NCBI RefSeq assembly: GCF_002234675.1
Contig: NC_019860.2
Span: forward strand, 9,856,586-9,920,585
Reading direction: 5' to 3'
DNA from: Oryzias latipes
Lineage: Eukaryota; Chordata; Actinopteri; Beloniformes; Adrianichthyidae
Length of the DNA: 64,000 nt
Part shown: positions 22,701 to 34,700 of the stretch, piece by piece
Layout: each line of letters starts with the position of its first letter
Position numbering within the stretch: the stretch's first letter is position 1
Notes under the pieces: generated by a model
Databases searched by the model: none
Told to the model about the DNA's origin: nothing
The model's input: the letters and a program-made list of their open reading frames with translations, nothing else
Program-made: the position numbers and the translations under genes

Positions 22701-25700
22701 TCCCTCCATGAAGGTTATGATGGTCGATGTTGTGTCGCCGCGAACAATGCCATCAGAGTCGGAGGTTCACGTTGCGAGAAGCTTTCTCAACAAGATTTTG
22801 CGAAGCTCCATGAGGTATCAGAGGATCTGATCTCTCAGTGTCTAGATGTGCTTTAGAATTTGATGGTTTTCAGTGCAGTTTTGTGTATTCGCTTTGTGGT
22901 TTTTGTCACCCCAGTCAAGTGCACACTTGTTGGCTTTGGATCTTGTGTGTAGTTTAGCCAGAAAAAAAAGTTAGTTGTGATCCAGATTTTCCTCCACACA
23001 TAAAGGAATTTGACCTTTCCCTGTTTGTTTTTAGGATTAGCCCCTTCACTTTTATCTTCCTTTGATGTCTTGTCATCAACCCTGTGATTGGCAGTTTACT
23101 TCTTTTTTTATTTTGATCACATGTCCTGAATATTATGATACACTGAACACCTGCCTCTTTTTTACCGTGCTCTCCAGGAGGAACCGTTTCAAAGGGTACG
23201 TCGATGTTTGCATGAAATTCCAACTATTTGCAGATGATACCACGCTCTATGTTCCTGTTACCAAGGAAGCAGGTTTTCAGGAAAAAATAAGTTTCCTGAA
23301 AATGTATCTGTATAAAGCTGTTTCGCCTGGAACATTGGGTTCAGAGCTTCCTTTGATCTTTCAACACTTTAGACATATAATTGTTCATGATTTGACCAAA
23401 AAAAACCAAAACACAAAAAAAACTAAAATTCCCAGATTAGTTTGTTTGGTTCAAGACATTACTTACTCTAAACCTCTGATGCATTTGATCTTCATTAACC
23501 AATTTTGGAGGCAAAACTGTGTTATGGTAGAGAAAGAACAAATCCAGAAAAATTAGATGTTCTTCTATCTAGATTTTTCTTTAGATTTGTCTTTGTCTTT
23601 GTCTTTGTCTACAGGAAAAATGAAGCTGTATCCCGGCCACACTCCTGGCACTCCTCCAAGTTGACAGAGGAGGAGTCTGAGCCGGCCCGGTCCGAGGCTA
23701 ACCCGGCGCCGATCTGGCAGCCAAAACATGAAGCAAGGTGAGAGTCTAAGTTCAGTTTCAACTTTTTGTTCACGTCTTTAATGAGAAGCCAAGATCTTTT
23801 TAGGTGCCAGGACTGCATGTTTCTACCAACAGTGCCTCCTTCTGGCTGCCACTGAGCTCCAACTGGTCTTTTTAAACCCATTCAGATGAAAATAGTATTT
23901 TTGGTGTTTTTAACATGTTCTAGAGAGAGAGCATGTGAACAGAGAGCTCTCAGCAACAGGGAGGTGGTGTGTGTGTGTGGGGGGGGTGCTCTTTGCCAAT
24001 GGTCCCGCCCACAACTCCTGATGAACTCCTGTTCCCTTGCAGAATCTACCCTATGTAAACTGGGAACGCTTTTGTAATTGATCAAAAGATGATTGGACTG
24101 GGGCTTTTCTGATCAAAGTCATCTTTTTATTGTTGTTTATTGTCTTTTTGTTTGATGAAGATCCAAAGAGACGTTCACTCCAGCAGACCAGAGCCCTGTA
24201 CATCAAGACAGCAGCCCCACCAGCTCAGTGAACAGTATGGAAAGGGTGGAGTGCCCCGCCCATCTGTTCCCCCCGGGTCATTTATCGCCGCCTAAATACG
24301 GCAGCGCCGAGCCGCTCGGCGGCGCTCGACGAGACTCACCGTTCAGCTGCTTCTCCAGCGGCTCCAGCCCCCCCATCAATGACTCCAGCTCGGCAGGACG
24401 GAGAGGGACCAGCACGGAGAGCATCTTCTTTAAGGGCTTTCAGGGCGACGGGGCAGAGCCCGGCGACCGGCTTAGGGTCTTGCATTCGGCAGGTTGGAAT
24501 GGATCACGGGGAGAGGGGCAGCCCGCCTGCAGAGTCTCATTTGCAGGGAGGCCTGGCGGGGCTCCCGTCTGGCAGGCACCTAAGAAAAAGGCGTCCCAGC
24601 CCCCCCCGCCTCCGGCCCCGCCCCTGCGGAGCGACAGCTTCGCCGCCACAAAGGTGTTTCCGTACTCGGACGGCCCCTCAGGTGCCCCACAGAGTGGCAG
24701 GTCATTAGGAAAACCGCCTGAAAGCAGCCAGCGGCGGCCAAGCAAGCTCTTCTCTCTGTCAAGCAGTGACGTCCGACAATCCCACTACGCCGTGCCCCCC
24801 GCCCACCAGAGGCAGCACAGCGACGAAAGCCCCTTCTACCTGCAGGCCCGGGCAGCGCCGCCCACAAGGATCCAGAGCGTAGGAAGCTACTACCGCAGCC
24901 TGCAGGACCTGCCCGCCAACGCTTTCAGCCGCAGACAGGGCCGCCACTCAGCCGCCACCACAAACCCCAGCCAGGAGAGCGGGGGGGTCAGCAGATACTA
25001 CGGTACTGCAGCCAAACAGGCCGCAGAGCTGAAGGCCAGGCAGGGCTGCAGCTCCGCCCCCTGGATGAACAGCAGTAATAGCGTCCTGCCCGCTTCCCTG
25101 AAGACAAAGGCGAAGTTCTCCGCACCTCCAACAGCCTACGGTGAAAAGAAGGATCACAGTGGTGGTCTGACCTATGAGTTCTCCGCCCGTGACACTAATG
25201 ACCCTCTGAAGAGGGGGGAGGGCCCCTCTAGCGATGTGAAAAGACTCTTTCAGAGCAGCAACCATAAGGCGGCTTCTTCACAGCACCAGGACCCGTGGCT
25301 CCCTCACGAAGACCAGCGGATCTCCTCCCTGAAAACGCCCCTGCTCCACTCCCTAACCCAGGAGAGCTGGAGTCTGACGGCCGCTGCTCCTGCCGCCGTG
25401 CCGGCGCAGGACGCCGGCAGTGGGAAAGTCAACCGCCGCAGTGACCGTTATGCCACCACGCTCCGCAAGGAGATCCAACAGAAGCGAGCACAGCTACAGA
25501 AGAGTCGCAGCGCTGCAACACTGACCTGTGAGCCCGACGAGGATGAGCCAGAGGAGTGGAGGTCCGTGGAACTTTCCGCATCCTCCGGTGCCTCCTCCTA
25601 CAAGGACCACCTGAAAGAGGCGCAGGCCAGGGTCCTCCAGGCCACCTCCTTCCAAAGGCGAGACCTGGAGCCGCTGGGAGCAGACGTCCTGAAGGTCTCC

Positions 25701-28700
25701 AACGGACGCTTTCGAGGGCGAAAGCGCTTCCACCCGGCAAAGAGGACTCACTCCTTCTCAGAGCCCGACAAGATGGACAAAGTCGGGGTGGAAGGAGGGC
25801 CACAGATGGGCTCAGAGGATGAAGGGAAGGTCTTCCAGGCTAAGCCCACCTTTGCCAGACCGGCGCCAAAGCCCGCCCCCACGGACTCTAACCAGACGCA
25901 CCAAACCCAAGAGAAGGGCCTTTCCAATGACGACATCCACCTGAGTCCCGGACGGAGCCCCGCATCACTGGAGCAGCAGAGACTCGGGACCTTCGCAGAG
26001 TACCAGGCCACCTGGAACAAGCAGAAGAAGACGGCGGAGGCCAAAACTCCAGGAAAGTTTCACTCGGCGGAAAACATCTTAGACGCAGGAGCCGACGAGA
26101 CACCTGTGTGCGTCCACGAGAGGTCCAGATCCTCGCCATCTGCAGACTTCTACCCTCAGGTAAGGAGTATGGTTTATTAAAGCGAAGTTCATTTTATTGG
26201 TTGTTAAGCTTCTTTTTTTTTCTTCGTTTTGTTTTTTCATGTTTGTTTTTGCAGAAGATTTCATCTCCATGGAGAGATCCAGAAGACCAGGAAAGCACTT
26301 CAACCAGCAGGTGACCAACCAAGAACGCTCACCGTGGTTTAGAAACCGTTTTCGGAACCGTCCGAACGGAGCTGGATCGCTATCTGCTGCCCGAGCTGGA
26401 AGAGCGGTCGTCTTCTGACCTGATAAACATCTTCATGTTCAGCCGTGCCTTTCTGTTCCATTCTATTCTTTTTACTTCCACAGCTCCTTTCATGTAATAA
26501 ACACACCTGTAGGTGCTGTACAGAGAAACAAACAAGAACACCAACCCCCACACATGCAATAATATGATCAGAGAACACCCTCATGATGATAATATACAAA
26601 TAAAAAAGAAATTATTAGGAGTAAGCTAGACCAGTGTTTTAACAGCCAAATATTCCAGAGATTGGTCCAAGTCATCTTTCTACCTGAAACATTTTTCTAA
26701 TAAGGTCTGGATTATTTTATATGTTAAACTTAAGAAGAAGTAATAACAATAAACAGGATTAAGGTGAAGTGGCCAACAGACATAATTAAACTAAATTGAA
26801 ACAATTGAATCATCTAAAAAGAAATAAAACATTTTTGTTAAAGTTTTCAAAGACTTTATTTTACCTTCAACTTAATCCAAAGACTTTTATATCGGAGCTT
26901 TAGCTCCACTGCTAACTCAACTAACTAACGTGATTCCAGGGGATTTGGAAGCAGAGAAAATCCGCAGCACTGCACGGTAGTGACGTGCAAACCCAAGCTG
27001 TGTAAATCAGCTGATTCCCAATGATGGTGCAAATCTAGTCTCCAGCAACATCTCGGGCGTTAAAGGGTTAAACATAGCTTTTTGGTGCAGGATTTGGGCC
27101 CGCCCCCTTACATTAATGCCAAGTAACCCCTCAGAAATGTGGAACTGATTTGATTTAATTTATGATTAAATCTGCATTCATTTTTCCAAATTTCCATTCA
27201 GAATGTAGCCCTTCTGTACTCGTAGATTAAATGAGTGGGCTCTGGGTTCTTATTCTCTGTTCACTTTTACGGAAAGTAATATTATTTTGGATCGATGGCA
27301 CTATTTAAAATAATCGTGAACTCCACAGTGAATATGAAATCAAATAATCAATAAAATCCCAACACAAGTTATAATGTGAACATTAACCCCTTTTTTAATG
27401 AAAGTTAAATGAATATAAAATAAAGCAATAATAATATGGTGATTTGGTACCAAATTAAGCAAAATATAGACTCTTATTGCACAAATAAAAATCACACACT
27501 CACAGTGTAGGCAAAACGCTCAAACACAGTTCAGTAAATTTGCTTTTATCTTATGCTAAAGCCGGCAAACCCCCTTTGAACTCCTACGTTGCAGGCCTGA
27601 ATCGATGCTTGGGTTCGTAGGGACCAAAAACTCCACAGTCGCTTCACTGAACCAGCAAAATAAAATAAAATAAGGTACCTTGTGCACTTGAGTTTTAATC
27701 CAACCAACTTCTCTTCTCCTCGCGAGGCTCCTGTCTGGAAATGGCACACTCCGACTCACAGCTCCGACTCCATTTTGAAACCGGCGTTGCCGTTAACAGT
27801 CACCACTTCCTCGTCTTCGTCTCGTTTCCCACGTCGCCAGAGGTCCTCTGAGCTTCCTGGGTGGCTCAGAGTGCTATCTGGATCGAATCGCTCGTTCTCC
27901 AGTCCGGGAACAGTCTTCTCAGAGTTTTTTAATTCAGCCGATCTTGTGGACGGCAACTCAGTCCTTTGCTAAACCTGTTAGCGTCGGCTACATACGAGGC
28001 TAACGTCACGGTATCCAACAGTCACAAGTCCTGGGCGAAGACTTACTGTAATCTACTAACGTTTTCAGCACTCGATCATAAAGTGGACCATCTGGTGGAC
28101 GAACCACGGCACAAACTTATGTTACTGGGGCATACGAACTAACGCATTCATTCGCTGCTCAGTCCTTCCCTGCCAAAACCGGAACTCTCCTCCGCTCTCC
28201 CTTTCCGCTCTCTCCCTCCAAACTCCTCATGCACGACACATAACGTCAATCAAATGTAACTACAATCAAACACTGTTAAAAGTACTGCAAATAACATTTC
28301 ACTCATAATGCATCCCAAAGAACAACAAATGAGCTTTCATAAAGAAAATAAATTAACTAACAAAATAATTTATTTATTTATTTATTCATGAACTTTTCTA
28401 TTTGTCCCATTTTTTACCCTGGCTACAAGAAATAACAAAGTGCTAAACGAGTTTGAATTCTTCATAAAAACACATTTTCAAGTTTGAACCGTGCCTTCAC
28501 TGAACTCTGTCCGTTTCTGATCATGGGCACCTCAAAGGCCATCATTGCACTTGTACCACGGTTACGTAACAAAGAAATATGTCTTCAATCATTTTTACCC
28601 AATTAATGTTGGGTTAAAACAACCTGCAACAAGTACTTTTTTCTATTTATTTTTTTATTTGGGTTTAAATCACTTTTTTTCACAAAAAGTGGACTATTTG

Positions 28701-31700
28701 TTACGTGGTGCAGAGCGCTATAAAGGCTGGCACCGACCCCGACTGCAGCGGCAAAGGAAAGCGATATATCTGCTGATCGTCACTATGGGTTCAATGAAGC
28801 ATCAGTTCAGAAACCGCTTGTTTTCGTCCAGATGATGAAGCTAAAGTTTGTTTTAAAGAAGCTAGCGCAGTGATTTAGAACATTTATCACTTTTTAATCC
28901 ACGCCCAGCAGCTAATCAGAATCAAGTATTCACCCATACCATGGTATAACTAGGGGTAAAGTCAGAAATTAACGCACGCCACAACTCACTAAGTACTAAA
29001 CTCCCAAAGAACGATACAAAGTTAAAAAAAAATTCATTGAACATAAGAAAATCTGATTTAATCTGAAGAAATAAAAGCAGGTTAACTTTGATTTCTTTAA
29101 TCAAATTGTCACTTTTAAACAAAAATGTATAATTTTAGTCATTTTGGTGTAAAACAGACTAAACTTGCTGCTTTTATTAGTATTACAGATGTTCTTACAA
29201 AAGTATAAAAGTGAAATCTTTGCTTTATTTTGATATAAATCATTGTTTATAAAGGACTATCTTCAGTTTCCAGCGTTTTAGAAAAACTCTTCTCTTCTCT
29301 CAATTTATAGCTTTTTTTGTGCCGCAACAATCAGAAAAGATTCTAGAAAGAACGTTTTTTTAGCAAACCAAAGATTGTAAACTTAAATCTCTCTTTTATT
29401 TCTGCTTCTTTTATTCAGTGTCAAACTATAAAACCACAGAAGTGCTCAGTACTCGAGTACTTTAGTAACTACATATTCAGACTTTTACTTGAATACAGTG
29501 TTTATGGATGACTGTGGTGTTCGTGGATGGAAAATGTGAGGCACTGAAATGGGGGGGTACTGCTTCTTATTTTAGTTCTGCGGCCGTTTGTTGACTGTTT
29601 TCTCCTCCTTGGTTTTTGTGTGGAACCTTCAGGGAGAAGCTGGAGAGCCGACAGTCGGTTCCTGCGGTCTCCAGGAACCCGGGCCCCGACCACAGGACCA
29701 AAGCAGACCCTGCCAGCGCCTCCCAAACCGCACCCTCCCCCGGCCCTCGGAGCATCAGCCCCAGCAGCAGCAGCAGCAGTCTCCTGCTGCCTCCTGCGCT
29801 CCCTTTAGGTCCAGAAACCACTTCCTCCTGTCAGGAATTCCCCACTGGCTCCCGGTCAGATCCGACGGCGCTCCAGACTCTGCCCCGCTCCGGTTCTGAC
29901 TCCCATGTCGACGCCCAGCCGTCCCCCAGCGCTCCCGCCCCAGCCCCGGCCCGCTTCCCTCATCGCTGCGCGGCAGCCGGGCCGGACGCCGAAGGGGAGT
30001 CGGAGCAGCAGCCCTCCCTCTCCCCTCCTTCCTCGTCACCTCCGCCCGCCGCTCTGCCTCTCCCCGAATCCAATCCAGCTCGCTCCCCTTCGCCACAGTT
30101 CATGCCGGCGAGGCTGACCGACAAACCGCCGACCGTGCAGGATGAGTCGCAGCTCAGGTAAGAAGCTGGGAGGAGGAGGAGGAGGCGCACCACCTAAAGC
30201 AGCCTCCTTCTGACTTAACGTTAGAGGAAAAGGGACGGAGGCTGGAAACAAACCGCTTTCTCGTGATTCTTTTCCAAATAACACGTCAGATGGAGCTTTA
30301 CAGGAAAACTTATGAACAAACTTCACGATTATGAGCTCTGATGATGGTAAAATACAGCATAACATAAAAAAAGAGGACTTTTATTAATCCTATTGCTCTT
30401 TGACTTTTTTATTCCATAAAAAAACTCATCACTCCTGCAAATGTGAGTTTTTCTAGACTTGTAAAGTCACGTTTTTTTAAGAAATAAAACAAGAAAATGC
30501 TAAATCCAGAGCTTCCTAAAGGTAACAAAAAACGTCTTCCAAAACATTTGAGATCATGTTTATGTTTTCTGGTGATTCTGGTTTTATTTTGGGAAAAAAA
30601 AGGAGAAAAAACACAACTAAATGGTGTCCGGAATTACAAACGAGAAGTTTTTCTCTGTTTGGGATGCAGGTGGGATAAAGAATCTCGGTTTCCAGCAGCA
30701 ATGGAGGCTAATAGTCTGGTGAGGAAAGTCCCCGTGAGGATCATCCGCAGTGAGAACGGCGCCGGAGGTTCTGTCGGGTCGCTGTCCCACGCCCCGCTTT
30801 CAGACGCCACGGTGAACTCCGACGCATCTCTGTTCAGCGCCGTCGCCCGCCAAGCAGCAGGCGACCCGGAACAACCCTCCAACCAGGAGGGCAGGCCAGC
30901 CGGCCCCGTGGAGGAGGAGGACGCAAAAAGGGAGGAGTTGGCGAAGGACATCATGGGTAAAGACAAGTCTTTGGTGGACATCCTGGACCAGAGCGGCAGA
31001 AAGACCACCATGGACTTGATGGAGGGGCTTTTTCCACCGGAGGAGAAGATCCTGGAGGGAGCCCAGCAGAGGAGGAGAGCATCTGCGGGATCCAGACTCC
31101 CCACATCTGCCCCCAGGAGCTCGGACAGGTGGGAACACCTGAACACCTGTTATGGATGAACTTATGTGTTTATAATGGCTGCTAGTAAAGTTTTATGGTT
31201 TGTACAGGTTTAGGAAATTGTCCGTCTTTGTGTGAACCAAGGAGACAATTTGGGCTAAAAAAGCAGCTCTACTTTAGTAAACATTGATCTCATTAAACTG
31301 AGCAGTTTTTGTGGGTTTAAAGTTTTTAAGTGATGCTTTAAAGTCCCATTCCAATCATGTTTTGATCTATTTTAAAAACCTTCCCGGTAGGACTGCAAGA
31401 TATGAGAAAAACTCGCAATTTGTGATATCAGTGATCAATATTGCGATGATGAAATAACTTGCAACACATGAACAAATAACAAAAGCGTCATTTCTATTTT
31501 AATATAAATGTCATTTAAATAAGAGTCAACAACACTTAAGCTGGACTCCAAATGACCCTCGTCTACAAAGGAGGCGTACATCTAACATCAAAGGCTCCAT
31601 CTGATTGGTCAAATGCATAAATGGATTTATTTGATTTGCTAAATAATTCAAGCTGCCATAAGATTGTTTTGGCACATTTAAGATTACCATTTACGACTTT

Positions 31701-34700
31701 TGCGTTATGCACAGCTTGATATCGCGATAACGATAAATTTGCCATTTAGTTTGCAGGCCTACTTCCCAGTGACCTTTTAATTTGTATTTTCTGCACCTGA
31801 TCACAAGTTCATGAATGGTCTACTGTATTTTAGCCACCTCTAGCGTATTCACAACACGTGCAACTCCCAACCTTGTCTGCAACCCGTGAAAAAAAAAACA
31901 GTCGGATACCGCTAAAACAAGCCTCACTGAAACTACGCTAATTCCCAGCTTTGCTAGCAACACGTGATAAAAACACAGACCGGTGTAGGTACCAAAAGTA
32001 TTCGGCCTGCAATAACTCTTTTGGGGTCCTGCGACTAATGATTACGTCACACTACGGTAACACCGTTTGGACAAACTACGTAGCTACGTAGCGTAGAGAT
32101 CTGCTAGGGCTCTATATTTTCTTTTCACGTTTCATTACGTAACCTAAAGTTTTTTCCTCGTAACTAATAATGTCATTTTGAATTTTAAGGGGTGTCTGAC
32201 ATAATTGTTTGTTACACCAAATGTAAAATAGGGAGACACAGTGGCAATAAAAACGTATTCTTCCAACGTGAGTAAATGAATGACTATATGACAAATAATA
32301 TTTATTTATGGTTTGCAGTCTGGTTTAATTGGCCGAAATGTCAGTTTCTAACCGTTATGATTGCAAAGTTTATATTTCCTTTTTAAAACACGTTGATAGC
32401 ATTAATATACTAATTACAAAAAAAAAAAAACAGCACACACACCTTATTTTTTTGTTCAACTTTTATATATTATATACGTTATTTAAATAAACAACAAACC
32501 AAAAAACAAAGAATTAGCACTAAAATAAATGCTAAATGTCTAGAATCCAATTTTCTGCTCGTCTCCACAGCTGGCCACAGATGATAAGCTAAAAGGGGAG
32601 TTAAAATAAGTCCCTTGTGATATATAGTGGGAAATTTCAACATACAAGTCACTAATAGCCGTGTTAGCGTATAAACTTGCGGACCAAGCACTATCTTAAA
32701 CGTCATCAGACCACCGGACAGCCAATCCCATAATGTGACGTCATCATTAGTCGCAGGACCCCGAAGGACCCCGAACAGTTATTGCAGGCCGAATACTTTC
32801 GGTACTTACACCGGCACCGCCACACACTAGCCATGTTAGCATATTCAGAATAACATCAAAGCTTTGTAAAACTGACAGCGCTGTGTACTTCTCAAAATTG
32901 CGTCGACATTAGTAAACACAAGCAGATTTAATCTGTACTTAAGGCGCTCCAGATCATCAGGTGTTTCTTTTTCTTTTTTTGAAAAAATGGCGGTTTTTAA
33001 GTGTGGTATGCGGTGTGTTTTTAGCGTAAATCAAAAACAAATTTGCTTCCTTTTTTCTAGGTCATAGTTTTTGAAAGTTCTTTGTTTAAGAGGACCAGTG
33101 GCCCGTCCAGCATATTTTTTAAGGTCACAAATACTGTCTTTTTCAAACACCATTTGCTCCTCCTTTACAGCCATTTAAAAAGAGAAAAACAGTAATCCCC
33201 CGCCCATTCGCGGTTTAATATTCGCGCCCCGCCCATTCGCGGGTGGCCGCAGATGAGTTGACGTCACAAGCGTGAGACGCAGAACAGCGCTCATTCCACG
33301 GATTTTGAAAACCGATTTACTCTGTACTTTACTGTAAAGTATTGTTTATGCTTTTAAGATGCCATCCAAACGCCCTACATCATCTCCAGATTCTGGAAAT
33401 GAACCCAAACGGCAGAAAAAGGTTCTGACTCTGCAGAGGCTCTGGCTCCGGGAGTTTTAAAACAGTGTCAATTATTCGCGGATTTTCATTATTCGCGGGG
33501 GGGTGAGGAACGTAACCCCCGCGAATACTGGGGAGTGGGAGTGCTTCCAGACTCCAGTTGGCTCATCCGTGCTCCAGTTCCTGACCGTTTACCTCGCCTT
33601 TGCTCCTGCTCCTACACCTGGCTGTGGATCCTGTCTCCGGCTCGACTCGCGCCTTTGACTGTCCCCACAACCACGGCTGGATGAAGCTCGTCTGCTGGAC
33701 TTTTATATATGTAGTTGTAGAGTTAGATAAGTTAATTCTTCTCTAAGAGTTCTGGTAAATCGCCTGTCCGTCCTGGGGGAGGATCCCTCCTTCATGTGGG
33801 CACCCCTGAGGTTTCTTCGTTTTTTCCGGAATCCGGTTTTTTTGGGAGTTTGTCCCTACCGCGAAGGGGGGTCTAAGGGCAGGGATGCCAGTATAGCTTA
33901 GTCAGTTTGTTAGTTCATTTTAGTATTTTTCTATTGAACTCTTTGTATTCGTGATCCTTTTGAGTTCATGTTTTACTTCGAAGCCCATCGAGACGACTGT
34001 TGTTGTGATTTTGGGCTATACAAATAAAATTGAATTGAATTGAATTGAATTGAATTGAATTGAATACGGGGGGATTACTGTATTCAAAAGCAATTTTAAG
34101 CTTAATTTGCTTTATATGTGTTCCCCGTCATCAAAAAAAGGACACAGAAACATGTTAAAAACACCAAAAAACGCAAGTTTCATCGGAGTGGGTCTGTAAA
34201 CCTTGTGCTATCCAAGGCACTTTAACATTGGGAGTTGGGTCATCTAGACCCACTAGACAATGCGCTGAACCTTTTTTCTTCAATGATTTGTGATTTTCAC
34301 TGGTGTCCATGGATTATCATTACATGAAATCTTTCCACCTTTATCTACCTATGTCATGGTAGGGAGGATACGTCAATCCAAGGGTGGGGTCATCTAAGAT
34401 AGCACAAGGGTTAAAGGGACATAAAGTCAGTGTGACTTGATTCCAGGTTCCTCTCTCCTAGGTGAGGCCGCCCTCTGCTGGACAAAAGTTGATAAAGATC
34501 TGTTGTTTTTCAGGAGAGAGGAAGACGAGCTGTCTTCATCAGCCGTGGCCTCCCTTGTGCCCAGCTCCTCCTACTACAACACCTCCGCTCCAAAGGCGGA
34601 GCTCCTCATCAAGATGAAGGGCATGCAGGAGCAGCTGGAGGAGCAGGACTCCGAGGACGAGCTGGACATCGACCTGGCCGGCAAGAAGGTAGAGAGCCAA

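Noticed and set aside
24440-26140. Several long frames in other phases over the big shroom2 exon
   Set aside because: They are GC-rich shadow frames of a 2 kb coding exon whose main frame matches Shroom2 along its whole length.
27540-28240. Possibility that the intronic CpG block is a long terminal repeat of a retroelement
   Set aside because: No matching second repeat, primer site or coding region was seen nearby, so I left it unclassified. No retrovirus-like, Polinton or toxin-gene fossil was recognised in this window.
29567-30193. Minus-strand frames opposite shroom2 exon 6
   Set aside because: Low-complexity Gly/Arg/Leu-rich shadows of a Pro/Ser-rich coding exon. No family resemblance.
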